Source: JASGDN01 sp049840815
Lineage (GTDB): Bacteria; Chloroflexota; Chloroflexia; Thermomicrobiales; UBA6265
Assembly: GCA_049840815.1 (NCBI GenBank)
Contig: JASGJI010000010.1
Location: 124,001 to 188,000, forward strand
Reading direction: 5' to 3'
DNA length: 64,000 nucleotides
Position 1 is the stretch's first letter, and every line of letters begins with the position of its first letter. Under the pieces are notes generated by a model. The model did not search any database. It saw nothing but the letters and a program-made list of their open reading frames with translations, and was not told the origin of the DNA. Both the position numbers and the translations under genes were made by a program. Positions 7,327 through 16,168 of this stretch are shown piece after piece.

Positions 7327-8285
7327 GACCCCTCTCCCAAGGCGATGCGGAGGACGCCGGTCGCGTCGTGCAGCCGCGTGACCGCCGCCTGCCGATCCAC
7401 ACCGAGGCGGGCCATGACAATGGCGGCCTTCACATCGTTCTCGGCCTTGACGAGAGTCGCTTCCGCCGTCGTCTCGTCAAGCCCGGTGGCGTCGCGGACG
7501 ATCGCGACGGCCCGACGGCGGAGCTTGGCGTTGGTCGGCTGGACATCCACCATCAGGTTTCCGTAGGTCTTTCCCAGGCGGATCATGACGCCGGTGCTGA
7601 TCATGTTCAGCACGAGCTTCTGGGCAGTGCCGGACTTGAGGCGCGTCGATCCGGTGAGGACCTCGGGGCCGACGACCGGCGTGATCGCGACGTCCACCGC
7701 CTGGCTGAGCAGGGAATTCGTGGTCGTGCTGAGGCCGACGGTGAGCGCTCCGCACTCGCGGGCGCGGGCCATCGCGCCGAGGACGTAGGGCGTGCGTCCG
7801 CTCGCGGCGATGCCTATCACGCTGTCGAGCGGACCGAGGTGGATGCCATCGAGGGCTGCCGCGCCTTCGTCCGGGCGGTCCTCCACGGATTCGATCGGGT
7901 GACGGAGGGCGCGGTCTCCGCCGGCGATCAGGCCGACGACGAGCTCAGGTGGCGTGTTGAACGTCGGTGGACACTCCGACGCGTCGAGCACGCCGAGCCT
8001 GCCGGACGTGCCAGCACCGATGGAGATCAGGCGTCCGCCCTGCCGCATGCGGTCGGCGATGGCGTCGATGGCGGCGGCGATGTACGGAATCGTCTCGCGG
8101 ACGGCGCCAGCGACCAGCGCGTCCTGATCGTTGATCGTTTCCAGCATTGTCACCGTGTCCACAGCGTCGATAGTCGCCGTGGCGGGATTGCGCTGTTCGG
8201 TGGAGAGGGAGCCGAGCGTTGCCAGGTCGGGCGCGGTCGGCGGGGCATCGGGAGTCACACGCACCTCACTCGATAGGGGTCGCAT
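7323..8285 (-). CDS. murQ: N-acetylmuramic acid 6-phosphate etherase
   Basis: About 320 residues. MurQ cleaves the D-lactyl ether of MurNAc-6-phosphate to yield GlcNAc-6-phosphate. Motifs: STEQRNPATATIDAVDT near the N-terminus, ISIGAGTSGRLGVLDASECPPTF in the SIS domain, then VIGIAASGRTPYVLGAM and LNMISTGVMIRLGKTYGNLMVD. The start is uncertain. ATG at 8285 gives a ten-residue extension, whereas GTG at 8258 has the better ribosome-binding site (GAGTGAGG five bases away). The gene overlaps the kinase start by four bases and heads an amino-sugar salvage operon. No transporter or PTS gene is adjacent. Confidence 0.95.
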   Translation of the reverse strand: MRPLSSEVRVTPDAPPTAPDLATLGSLSTEQRNPATATIDAVDTVTMLETINDQDALVAGAVRETIPYIAAAIDAIADRMRQGGRLISIGAGTSGRLGVLDASECPPTFNTPPELVVGLIAGGDRALRHPIESVEDRPDEGAAALDGIHLGPLDSVIGIAASGRTPYVLGAMARARECGALTVGLSTTTNSLLSQAVDVAITPVVGPEVLTGSTRLKSGTAQKLVLNMISTGVMIRLGKTYGNLMVDVQPTNAKLRRRAVAIVRDATGLDETTAEATLVKAENDVKAAIVMARLGVDRQAAVTRLHDATGVLRIALGEGS

Positions 8286-8374
8286 CTGGACCCCGCGAAT
8301 CGTCTGGCGCAAGTATCCGCCACTTGCCGCGATCCGGCAGCAGGGGGCAGCCCGATCGGGAGGTGCGGGCAGGA

Positions 8375-9334
8375 TCAGGGCTGGTCTGTTGCCATCTCGG
8401 CGCGGGCTGCGTCGAGGAGGGCTTCGTTTGGCTGAGGGCGTCGTCCCTCCGAGCGGCCTGCGACGATCGCGATGCCTGGCAGGAGGGCTCGCAGGAGCGC
8501 CGCTCGTTCAGGTTCCTTCCCGTGGGCGGCGTGTTGCGGATGGGGTAGCTCGATGCGATCGGGCCTGACGGCGCGGACGACGGCAACGATGCCCTCCAGT
8601 GGCGTATCCGGCGGGAGGTCAATGACGTGCGCGCCCTGGCGGGCGAGGAGGAGGGCGTGGGACAACAGGGCGATGCCGCCCACAGGGGAAGTGTCCGGAA
8701 CCAGCACAACGGTGGCGTTGGCATCCTTTCGGGATGGGTTGATCGCGTCCAGCCACGACGAGAGACGGGCGGAGAGCCAGGGAGTGGCGACCTGGAGCGG
8801 CGTCAAGTCGCCCCTTCCCGGTCCGACCGTGGCCGCGATTGCCGATACGACGGGCAGGATGATTGCATTGGCGACCGCTGCGGGATCGGATTCGAGCGCC
8901 AGCTGGGTGAGCAGCGTCGAGATGCCGGCGCGGTCGTAGCGTTCGATGGCGGTGGCGAGGTCGCGCTGGAGGTGTTCATGACGCGACGGTGTTTGCCGAG
9001 GTGGGGTGACCTGCGCGGTCGTGTCGTTGTGGTTGACGGCAACAACGACGTCCTCCGGCTGGACACCGTCGCGGGGGGATGATGAGCCGCCCAGGACGAT
9101 GCGGGCAGCCTCTCTGATGGTGGTGCCGCGCGCCGTCTCGGCCTGAAGGAAGCGGATCTGGTTGAGATCGTTCAAGCCGTAGACACGCTCGCCACGCTCG
9201 TTGCGCCGGGGACTGGGCACCCCGTATCGACGCTCCCATGAGAGGAGCGTGTTGATGGAGATCTGGCACAGGTCGGCCGTCTGCTGCGTGGTATAGTCGC
9301 GGTCTGGTAACGCCTCGGGTTCGTCCACCATCAT
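8375..9334 (-). CDS. MerR-family regulator with a degenerate cobalamin-binding-like C-terminal domain
   Basis: 319 residues. The N-terminus is a MerR-type winged helix (YTTQQTADLCQISINTLLSW, then RRYGVPSPRRN and YGLNDLNQIRFLQ). A linker leads to a helical domain and a Rossmann-like domain laid out as in the B12 photoreceptors CarH/LitR. The residues that hold cobalamin in CarH are not preserved. The DxHxxG loop reads DTSPVG, with Ser where the lower-axial His should be, and the helical EH motif region reads VATPWLSARL. It is therefore likely to act without B12 or with another ligand. It is divergent from the lipoprotein gene at 9411. Family is clear; ligand and target are unknown. Confidence 0.8.
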   Translation of the reverse strand: MMVDEPEALPDRDYTTQQTADLCQISINTLLSWERRYGVPSPRRNERGERVYGLNDLNQIRFLQAETARGTTIREAARIVLGGSSSPRDGVQPEDVVVAVNHNDTTAQVTPPRQTPSRHEHLQRDLATAIERYDRAGISTLLTQLALESDPAAVANAIILPVVSAIAATVGPGRGDLTPLQVATPWLSARLSSWLDAINPSRKDANATVVLVPDTSPVGGIALLSHALLLARQGAHVIDLPPDTPLEGIVAVVRAVRPDRIELPHPQHAAHGKEPERAALLRALLPGIAIVAGRSEGRRPQPNEALLDAARAEMATDQP

Positions 9335-9410
9335 CCTGTCACCGTATCCCGAACACCGCCCCGATGCGTATCGCCCGGCATCCGGAGAAGCCGCGTGCCG
9401 GCAAGGAATC

Positions 9411-10877
9411 GTGCTCCTCGTGTCCCAGCGGACCCCTCAACAAGTCAGCATTTCCCCCGTCGCATCCCGAACTTCCGGACGCGATCGAACCGGGATTGTC
9501 GCACGTCTGGGCCGGTTCATCGTGCCGGGCGGGTTGACGCTGGCTCTGCTGGCCGGGTGTGGCTCGTCCGGTTCGGGCGTGAAAGAGGATCGTCAGTTCG
9601 CGAACGGGGCGAAGACGGCGGCAGTTGAGGAGCCGACGTCGACGGTCGCCGATGTGACGCCGACAGCGTCCTCGGGGAGCGTATCGGAGAACGTGGCAAC
9701 CAACCCGTTCAGCACCCGTGGGGCGCCGCAGCATGCCTGGATCTGGGATGGCGATGTGCTGACGGTCATCGGTGTGTCCGGGGCAGCCCCGACGATGCTT
9801 CAACTGCGGCCGCCGCTGGAGGTGGGGGCGGTGATTCACGCCATCGCGGCCTCCCCGACCGGTGATCGGATCGCGGTCCTGGCGGGTGATGCGGCGGGGT
9901 CGGCCGCCTCCCTCCGGGTGGCGGTCTACGACAGCGATGGACTGCCGATCACCGGAGCGGTGAACGTGACCGCGTCGAATGCCACCCCTGCGGTATCGCC
10001 ACGAGCTGACGCAACGGCGCAGGCGACGCCTACGGCAACCCCGGTTGCTTCAACGATGTCATGGTCGCCAGCGGGGGACGCCCTCGTCGTTGGCGTGGCC
10101 GGGACGTCGATCGTGGTTGTCGGGATCGACGGCTCGACGCTCTCACCCCGCGAGGCTATCGCGGTTCCGGATGCCGCGGGAACCGTTTCCGAGGCCTGGA
10201 TGTCTCCTCGGGGTGACAGCCTGCTGCTGCTGCTCAAGGACCCGAGTGGCAACCGTGCGATCGCGACGATTTCCCTCCGTGGGGCCGATCGACGTCCCCA
10301 TGTGATCTGGCCGGGCACCGATGAGCGGAAGACCAAGTCGGTTCGAGACGCGGCGTGGATGCCTGCGGGCACAGGGATCGTCTTCACGATCGAGCGGGGG
10401 AGCGCAGTTGGCTCCGGGAATCTCTTCGAGATTTCGTTGACGAACCTGGAGCCACGGGTGCTCGCGACCGCCGGACGGGCGGGGCCATCGGCGCGGGTCG
10501 GGACGTTCGCCGTGTCTTCGGACGGGAAGTCGATCGCCTACACCCTGGAGACGCCTGACGGCGATGGCTGGAGTTTCCACAGCCTGTGGGTGCGTTCGAT
10601 CAAGACCGGTTCATCGCAGGAGGTTTCGTCGGCAAACGGCGCCACGGTCAGCCAGGTGACATGGACCAGCAGTGGGCTGCTCTGGCGGCAGGCGGAGGCC
10701 GATGGATCGCGGGCGGAACTCATGCTTGCCCGGACCGATGGTCTCACCACGACCATCGCGAGCTGGGATGGCACGCGATGGCAGGCCGTTACCTCCCCGG
10801 CAACCGGCGGCGTGGCATCGCCCGCCGCGTCGCCAAAGCCCAGCACGGCGACGCCGGAGAGCACCCCGGCGTCGTAG
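9411..10877 (+). CDS. Lipoprotein, probable beta-propeller repeat protein
   Basis: 488 residues, GTG start at 9411 with AAGGA upstream. A hydrophobic signal segment at about residues 35-48 ends in the lipobox LALLAGC, predicting lipidation at that Cys and anchoring outside the membrane. A Thr/Ser/Pro-rich linker follows. The rest contains recurring blades (MSWSPAGDALVVGV, AWMSPRGDSLLLLL, FAVSSDGKSIAYT) typical of TolB/WD40-like propellers. The C-terminal tail is Pro/Thr/Ala-rich. It lies divergent to the MerR-like gene and convergent with dnaX. Function unknown. Confidence 0.8.
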   Translation: MLLVSQRTPQQVSISPVASRTSGRDRTGIVARLGRFIVPGGLTLALLAGCGSSGSGVKEDRQFANGAKTAAVEEPTSTVADVTPTASSGSVSENVATNPFSTRGAPQHAWIWDGDVLTVIGVSGAAPTMLQLRPPLEVGAVIHAIAASPTGDRIAVLAGDAAGSAASLRVAVYDSDGLPITGAVNVTASNATPAVSPRADATAQATPTATPVASTMSWSPAGDALVVGVAGTSIVVVGIDGSTLSPREAIAVPDAAGTVSEAWMSPRGDSLLLLLKDPSGNRAIATISLRGADRRPHVIWPGTDERKTKSVRDAAWMPAGTGIVFTIERGSAVGSGNLFEISLTNLEPRVLATAGRAGPSARVGTFAVSSDGKSIAYTLETPDGDGWSFHSLWVRSIKTGSSQEVSSANGATVSQVTWTSSGLLWRQAEADGSRAELMLARTDGLTTTIASWDGTRWQAVTSPATGGVASPAASPKPSTATPESTPAS

Positions 10878-10886
10878 CGCGGCCCG

Positions 10887-13178
10887 TTACACGAACTCGG
10901 TGTCCTCGTCCACATCCTCGGCGTCGAAGATGTTCTGGACCGCCTTGATCCGCTGCTCGTCGAGATGCGGCTCGAAGGCGGAGGCTGTTTCCGCGGGGTT
11001 CACGACCGGCTGCTCCGGTTGGCTTGGCACTGACCGAACCGGTGCGGTGGCAGTGGTCGGCGGAGGCGTGATGGCCGGTGGCGGCGTCGTTCGGACCTCG
11101 GGTGTCGCTGGCTGATCCTCGATCACTGCTCGAACTGGCTCAGCGACTGATGCTGAGCCAGCGGGTGCCGGACCACGCTTGGCGATCATCGCCTGCGCTT
11201 CCTCGCGCGTGACGCAGGTCACGGTCATCCGGCGGTTCAGACGCCGCTGGATGACATCCTCGACGATGCCACGTGCCTCATCCGAATTCACCTTGTTCCG
11301 ATGGAACTCGTAGGGCGAAACAAGCACCAGTGTGTCGCCAGCGACCCCGGCGGGATCAACTTGCTGGAGCAGGGCTTCCGTTCGGCGGTTGACCGCCTTC
11401 ACGTCGTTCCGGATCTGCACCCATTGCTCGACAATCGTGTCGATGCTGATGCTTGCACCAGAGGATGCCGATGGTGATGCGGCGATTGGCGTGGGCGCGG
11501 CGGGTGCGCCTGGGCGACTCGGCGACGCCTGCGTGGGCGCGTCGTTGCGTGGTGCTGTGCCGTAGCGGGCGGGCGTCTCGTTAATGCCAGGGTTGGGCTG
11601 GCGCATTTCGGGACGTGGCCGTGCCGGGCGTGATTCCTCGCGCGGGGCACTCGTCCCCTGTGGCGGCGTGGCGGGTGCTGAGGCCGTGCCGCGCACTCGG
11701 TCACGGAGGGACGGTCGGTTCGGGCGCTCGGCCAGGAACTCACCCTCGTATGGAGGCGGTGGTGGCGGGGGGGCGCCGAGGTCGTCATCGAAGGGATTGC
11801 GTTCCGGTTCCTGATAGCGCGGCGCGGCATCGCGAGGCGTCTCCCGGCGTGGCATTTGCCGGGGTTCGTCCATCGACGCGGAGGCGGTCTGCGGGGCGCT
11901 GGATGCCGGGCGCTGGTCGCGGAGGGCGCCGTCGACGATGGCGAGTTCCAGCGGCAGTTGCGCGAGCGTCGCGTGCTTGACCTTGGTATCGATTTCGGCG
12001 AACCCTCGTACGAGGTCGGCCAATTCCTGGAGCTGGAACCGATCGGCGAGCGCCCTCGCAGCATCGTCAGCGTCGCTGACCCCGCCTGCGCGTTGGATCA
12101 GGAGCATGCGGAGGTAGGTGAGGAGCTGGCGGCCGAGCTGTCGCATGTCCTCCCCGGCCTCTACGGCGGCGGAGATGGCGGTCAGCCCGGCGGCGGGATC
12201 GTGGTCGGCGAGCGCGGCGACGATGGCTTCGACTCGGTCGTTCCGGCTGACGCCAAGGACGGTCCGCACGAGGTCGATGGTGACGGTGGTGGTGTCCGAC
12301 TCGGCGTCGTCGCGATAGACCGCGACCTGATCGAGGAGGCCGAGCGCATCGCGAAGGCTGCCCGTTGCGTGGCGGGCGATGGCGAGCACGGCATCGTCCT
12401 GGATCTCGATATGTTCCTCCCGCGCGACCTTCCGGATGCAGGCCTGCATCGCGTCGAGGTTGATACGGCGGAAGTCGAAGCGCTGGCAGCGGGAGACGAT
12501 CGTCTGGAGCAGTTCTTCCGGGTCTGTCGTGGCCAGGACGAACTTCGTGTGGGCGGGAGGTTCCTCCAGCGTCTTCAGGAAGGCGTTGGCCGCTGCGCCG
12601 GTGATCTGGTGCGCCTCGTCGATGATGTAGAACTTCGTGCGCAACTGGGTCGGGGCGTATTTCACGCGCTCGCGGAGATCGCGGATGTCGTCGATGCCGC
12701 GGTTGCTGGCGGCGTCGATCTCGATCACGTCCGTCGTCGCGCCCTTGTTGATGGCGACACAGGCCGCGCAGACGTTGCATGGGCGCTTGTACGGATCGGG
12801 GTCGAGGCAGTTGACGGCCTTCGCGAGGAGGCGGGCGGTGGTCGTCTTGCCGGTGCCGCGCGGACCGCAGAAGAGGTAGGCGTGGGCGAGGCGACCCAGC
12901 GCGATGGCGTTGCGGAGTGTATTGACGACGTGCTCTTGCCCGAAGAGATCGTCCTCGTCGAAGGACTGTGGGCGATACTTGCGGTAGAGCGACTGCGAGT
13001 GGACGGTCGGGTCAGCCGCCGCGATGCCGCTGGTCGATGGGATGGGAGCGGACTCGGCGACGATGTCGAGACCGGGACCACTCAGGCTGAACAACGAGCC
13101 ATCGCTCATAACACGTGTGCCATTCGTTTCAGGACGCCAGGGATCGGTACGGGGTTCGGGCTGGATCGATGATGCCAT
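10887..13178 (-). CDS. dnaX: DNA polymerase III subunit gamma/tau
   Basis: About 763 residues. DnaX is the ATPase of the clamp loader. Visible in order: SLYRKYRPQSF, Walker A GPRGTGKTTTARLL, a Cys cluster (CNVCAAC), Walker B with IIDEAHQIT, the sensor-1 region TDPEELLQTIVSRCQRFD, then the three-domain AAA+ core, a long Pro/Arg-rich linker with a run of prolines, and a C-terminal tau-like domain. The start is uncertain. ATG at 13178 is chosen; ATG at 13223 also lies downstream of the predicted promoter. No A-rich slippage site for a shorter gamma form is visible. Confidence 0.95.
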   Translation of the reverse strand: MASSIQPEPRTDPWRPETNGTRVMSDGSLFSLSGPGLDIVAESAPIPSTSGIAAADPTVHSQSLYRKYRPQSFDEDDLFGQEHVVNTLRNAIALGRLAHAYLFCGPRGTGKTTTARLLAKAVNCLDPDPYKRPCNVCAACVAINKGATTDVIEIDAASNRGIDDIRDLRERVKYAPTQLRTKFYIIDEAHQITGAAANAFLKTLEEPPAHTKFVLATTDPEELLQTIVSRCQRFDFRRINLDAMQACIRKVAREEHIEIQDDAVLAIARHATGSLRDALGLLDQVAVYRDDAESDTTTVTIDLVRTVLGVSRNDRVEAIVAALADHDPAAGLTAISAAVEAGEDMRQLGRQLLTYLRMLLIQRAGGVSDADDAARALADRFQLQELADLVRGFAEIDTKVKHATLAQLPLELAIVDGALRDQRPASSAPQTASASMDEPRQMPRRETPRDAAPRYQEPERNPFDDDLGAPPPPPPPYEGEFLAERPNRPSLRDRVRGTASAPATPPQGTSAPREESRPARPRPEMRQPNPGINETPARYGTAPRNDAPTQASPSRPGAPAAPTPIAASPSASSGASISIDTIVEQWVQIRNDVKAVNRRTEALLQQVDPAGVAGDTLVLVSPYEFHRNKVNSDEARGIVEDVIQRRLNRRMTVTCVTREEAQAMIAKRGPAPAGSASVAEPVRAVIEDQPATPEVRTTPPPAITPPPTTATAPVRSVPSQPEQPVVNPAETASAFEPHLDEQRIKAVQNIFDAEDVDEDTEFV

Positions 13179-13240
13179 GGCGCGGTCGTTCCGGCCATGC
13201 GAGACGCGGGTCGTCTCTCCCATCCACGCAATCTGGTGAG

Positions 13241-13270
13241 AGTATACCGGCCCGAACATTCGTTCCTCAA
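13241..13270 (-). promoter_or_regulatory. Promoter for dnaX
   Basis: On the minus strand TTGAGG (13270-13265) and TATACT (13246-13241) are 18 bases apart, a good housekeeping-type promoter. It would start RNA near 13234, in the gap divergent from rsmI. Confidence 0.6.
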
Positions 13271-13299
13271 TCGCCCATTGGGCAGGAGCAGACGGCCCG

Positions 13300-14127
13300 A
13301 TGGGCACCCTCTACGTTGTCGCCACCCCGATCGGGAACCTGCAGGACCTGTCGCCGCGCGCGATCGAGACGCTGCGAGGTGTCGACCTGATCGCAGCCGA
13401 GGATACCCGCCACACCGCGACCCTCCTGCGGGCCTTCGACATTCCCACGCCGACCATGAGCTATCACCAGCACAACGAACGTGCCCGTGAGGCGCAAGTC
13501 CTGGCGGCGTTGGAGGCGGGCGATGTCGCGCTGGTCAGTGATGCTGGCACTCCCGCGATCGCCGACCCTGGGAACGCGCTGGTGGCGGCGGTCCGGGCGG
13601 CGGGACACCGTGTCGTGCCGGTGGCGGGTCCTTCGGCGGTCGCGGCGGCGGTATGTGCGTCCGGGTTGGTGCCGGGTCCGTACCTTTTCCTTGGGTTCGT
13701 GGAGCGGCAGGGTGACGAGCGCCGCGTGCAGCTCGGGAAGGCGGCTGCGAGTGGCTATCCGGTCGTGCTGTTCGAGTCGCCGGTGCGGCTGGGGGAGACG
13801 CTGGCCGACCTGCGGGAGGTCTTCGGCGAGCGGGAGGCCGTGGTGGCGCGGGAACTGACGAAGCTGCACGAGGAGATCGTGGGCGGCACGTTGACCGCGC
13901 TGGCGGAGCGATTTTCCGATGGCGTGCGGGGCGAGATCGTGATCGTCATCGGCGGGGATGTGCGCGGTTCGGATGCCGGCATGGACCCGGAGCGGGTGGT
14001 GCGGGCGTTGCTGGCGCAGGGGATGAAGCCGAGCAAGGCGGCGCGGGAGGTCGCCGCGATCACGGGTCTGTCCGGATCGGATGCCTACAATCTGGTGCGG
14101 CGAATCGGGTCAGAGCAGCGGGTATAA
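13300..14127 (+). CDS. rsmI: 16S rRNA (cytidine(1402)-2'-O)-methyltransferase
   Basis: 275 residues. RsmI 2'-O-methylates C1402 in the decoding centre of 16S rRNA using S-adenosylmethionine. Family motifs: GTLYVVATPIGNLQDLSPRA at the N-terminus, AAEDTRHTATLLRAFDI, LVSDAGTPAIADPG in the SAM-binding region, GPYLFLGFVERQ, and ARELTKLHEEIVGGTL. It is divergent from dnaX and followed by a small-gene pair in the same direction after an 85-base gap. Confidence 0.96.
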   Translation: MGTLYVVATPIGNLQDLSPRAIETLRGVDLIAAEDTRHTATLLRAFDIPTPTMSYHQHNERAREAQVLAALEAGDVALVSDAGTPAIADPGNALVAAVRAAGHRVVPVAGPSAVAAAVCASGLVPGPYLFLGFVERQGDERRVQLGKAAASGYPVVLFESPVRLGETLADLREVFGEREAVVARELTKLHEEIVGGTLTALAERFSDGVRGEIVIVIGGDVRGSDAGMDPERVVRALLAQGMKPSKAAREVAAITGLSGSDAYNLVRRIGSEQRV

Positions 14128-14212
14128 GCGGATGCTCTCGGCTGTCTTCTGGTGAGGGCCGACAATCGATGGTGGGTCACCGTCGCGTCAGGATGGATTG
14201 CCGGGAGGCTCT

Positions 14213-14539
14213 ATGCATGAGATTGATGCCGGTATTGCGATCACCCAAATCGTTTATCTCCAGAACACCTTCGCGCTCGACCGAGGCAACATGATCTGGT
14301 TCACCATCCAGCTAGAAGTCTACGACGAGGGATCTTGGCATCCAGTTTTGCGCTGCGACACCGCCCATAATGAAGCGCATCTTGACTATCTCGACCCGCA
14401 GGGAGAAAACTACCGAAAGGAATGGCTGAACGCCACTGCGCCATACAATGTGATCCATGATCAGTTGGTTCAACGTTTTCGAGCAGAGTATCAGACGCAT
14501 GTTGATCGGTGGTACGCGCAGAAAGGAAGGATCCGATGA
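14213..14539 (+). CDS. Hypothetical protein, first of an overlapping small gene pair
   Basis: 108 residues, ATG at 14213 with GGGAGG five bases upstream. The protein has an N-terminal beta-rich stretch (ITQIVYLQNTFALDRGN), then HNEAHLDYLDPQGENYRKEW, then a C-terminal helical tail. The HLDYLDPQG-K-W pattern recurs, from memory, in small uncharacterised bacterial proteins, often beside a short partner. The stop overlaps the next start by four bases. By eye, base composition is more AT-rich than neighbours, suggesting acquisition. A toxin-antitoxin or similar two-part role is possible but unproven. Confidence 0.7.
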   Translation: MHEIDAGIAITQIVYLQNTFALDRGNMIWFTIQLEVYDEGSWHPVLRCDTAHNEAHLDYLDPQGENYRKEWLNATAPYNVIHDQLVQRFRAEYQTHVDRWYAQKGRIR

Positions 14540-14775
14540 CCACACGCTCCCTCTCTGATCGGTTCGACGCCTACGATCTGTTCATCGAAGACATCATCGC
14601 TGACGAGACCGTCTTCCCTGAACTGCGTCGTCCTGGACTCGAACCCATGTGGGACGTGATGCTCAAGGACACGCCGGATCCTCGAGAGCCGGATGTCGTC
14701 ACTGCTCGAACGAAGGGCTTCATCGTCGGTTGGAAGAAGCGGGTCTACCCCAAGGGGCACGCGAGCGCAGACTAG
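14536..14775 (+). CDS. Hypothetical protein, second of an overlapping small gene pair
   Basis: 79 residues, ATG at 14536 overlapping the preceding stop (ATGA), with GGAAGGA upstream inside the first gene. Acidic N-terminal helix (FDAYDLFIEDIIADE) followed by a basic C-terminus (TKGFIVGWKKRVYPKG). No known domain recognised. Tight coupling to the 108-residue protein suggests that the two products act together, for example as a complex. Confidence 0.7.
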   Translation: MTTRSLSDRFDAYDLFIEDIIADETVFPELRRPGLEPMWDVMLKDTPDPREPDVVTARTKGFIVGWKKRVYPKGHASAD

Positions 14776-14858
14776 CCGTCCCCTCACGATCTCGCATCGA
14801 AGGAAATGCCGTCATGTCGGCCTTTCCGGAGGCGCATGTGCTCTGGGGCTTGGGTGGG

Positions 14859-16022
14859 TCAGCGTCGTTCGAAGACGAGTTTGCGGTGGTGCATGCGGAT
14901 GCTCTGGAGGATGCCCACGAGGATCATGAAGGTCCAGAGGGAGGAGACGCCCGCGCTCACGAACGGGAGGGTGATGCCGGCCACCGGCATGATCCCGACG
15001 TTCATGCCGATATTCAGGAACGCCTGGAAGAAGAAGACGCCAGCGGTGCAAACCGCGATCGTCTGGCCAAAGGTGTCGCGGGCGATCTCCGCGACCTTCA
15101 GGCAGCGCCAGATGAAGATCACGATGCATACGAAGAGCGCGATCATCCCGACGAATCCGAACATGCCGCTGGCGTGGGCGAAGATGAAGTCCGATTCGCG
15201 GACGCCGAGCAGGTTCAGCGTGCTCTGGGTTCCTCCCCGCAGGCCCGCACCGAAGATGCCCCCAGCGCCGATGCTGATCCGCGCCTGGATGATCTGATAC
15301 CCGCCGGTGGTCGGGGCGTCCTCCGGGCTGTACGAGAGCAGGATGCGGCTGCGCTGGTAGTCCTCAAGAACGAACTCCCACGCGAAGAGGATGAGGGCCG
15401 GCAGCGCGACCACAATCGCGATCATGTAGCGCTTGCGCGTGCGCACCACCCAGAGGCTGGAGGCCCACAGGACGATGTAGACCATCGCCTGGCCGAGGTC
15501 CGGGCCGAGCAGGATCAGGGCGGTGGGAAGGGCCACGATCATCCCGGCGATGACGAAGTTGGAGAAGTACCGCATCTCCTCGCCGCGCGACGAGATGAAG
15601 GCCGCCAGCGCGATGATGGTCGTGATCTTGGTGAACTCCGATGGCTGGATGGTGGTGAAGCCAAGATTCAGCCAGTTCTGGGCACCGGTGTTGTCCACCG
15701 CGTAGCCGAGCGGGCTGAGCACCACGAGCAGCAGGCCGATACCGCCCGCATACAGAATCCACGCGGCGGATTCCAGGTAGCGATAGTCGATCGAGGCCGC
15801 GGTCACCATCAGGACCAGGCCCATGACGCTGAAGGCGGCCTGGCGGGTGCCGGGGTTGTCGGAGGCCAGTGGCGGCAGGCCGACGGCGCTCCAGATCGCG
15901 ACGACGCCGAAGCCGATGAGGACCATCATCGTCACGAACATCACGAGGTCGAAGTCGCGCCATCGGTCCCGTGTGGCGCTGGGCGCGTGCACGGTCATCC
16001 GTTGGTGACGGGCGAGGATCAT
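14859..16022 (-). CDS. rodA: Peptidoglycan glycosyltransferase RodA (SEDS family)
   Basis: 387 residues with about ten membrane segments. SEDS proteins polymerise lipid II glycans with a partner penicillin-binding protein, RodA during side-wall growth. Family signatures: GFGVVAIWSA in the first membrane span, GAQNWLNLGFTTIQPSEFTK, LLGPDLGQAMVY, GLRGGTQSTLNLLGVRESDF, and MPVAGITLPFVSAGVSSLW near the C-terminus. RodA is preferred over FtsW because the gene is not beside division genes, but the call between them is not certain. The usual GEELG after DFIFA reads SGMFG here. No partner PBP gene is adjacent. Confidence 0.9.
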   Translation of the reverse strand: MILARHQRMTVHAPSATRDRWRDFDLVMFVTMMVLIGFGVVAIWSAVGLPPLASDNPGTRQAAFSVMGLVLMVTAASIDYRYLESAAWILYAGGIGLLLVVLSPLGYAVDNTGAQNWLNLGFTTIQPSEFTKITTIIALAAFISSRGEEMRYFSNFVIAGMIVALPTALILLGPDLGQAMVYIVLWASSLWVVRTRKRYMIAIVVALPALILFAWEFVLEDYQRSRILLSYSPEDAPTTGGYQIIQARISIGAGGIFGAGLRGGTQSTLNLLGVRESDFIFAHASGMFGFVGMIALFVCIVIFIWRCLKVAEIARDTFGQTIAVCTAGVFFFQAFLNIGMNVGIMPVAGITLPFVSAGVSSLWTFMILVGILQSIRMHHRKLVFERR

Positions 16023-16129
16023 GAGCGAACCCTTGGGGAGGAGTGGTCGCAGGCCATCGCTGGATGGCCGCGGGGGAGACGAAGGGGACGCGGGATCGCG
16101 TCAGCGCCATGATGCCACATGGGAAGCTT

Positions 16130-16163
16130 CGTGGCCGGGTGGTACTGCCACCGCCCGGCCACG
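16130..16163. terminator. Hairpin downstream of the HD-domain gene
   Basis: CGTGGCCGGG (16130-16139) pairs with CCCGGCCACG (16154-16163). On the minus strand it lies just after the HD-domain gene stop. No U-tract. Confidence 0.55.
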
Positions 16164-16168
16164 GTGGG

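Noticed and set aside
11856..13172. 438-codon plus-strand frame opposite dnaX
   Set aside because: The dnaX motifs are unambiguous on the minus strand; the plus frame has no recognisable feature.
10887..13178. Slippery sequence producing a short gamma form of DnaX
   Set aside because: No A-rich heptamer of the required type was seen at the expected place.
14649..16112. 487-codon plus-strand frame opposite rodA
   Set aside because: The composition is that of an antisense shadow (runs of Asp/Glu/Gly/His/Arg) and it covers a clear RodA gene on the other strand.
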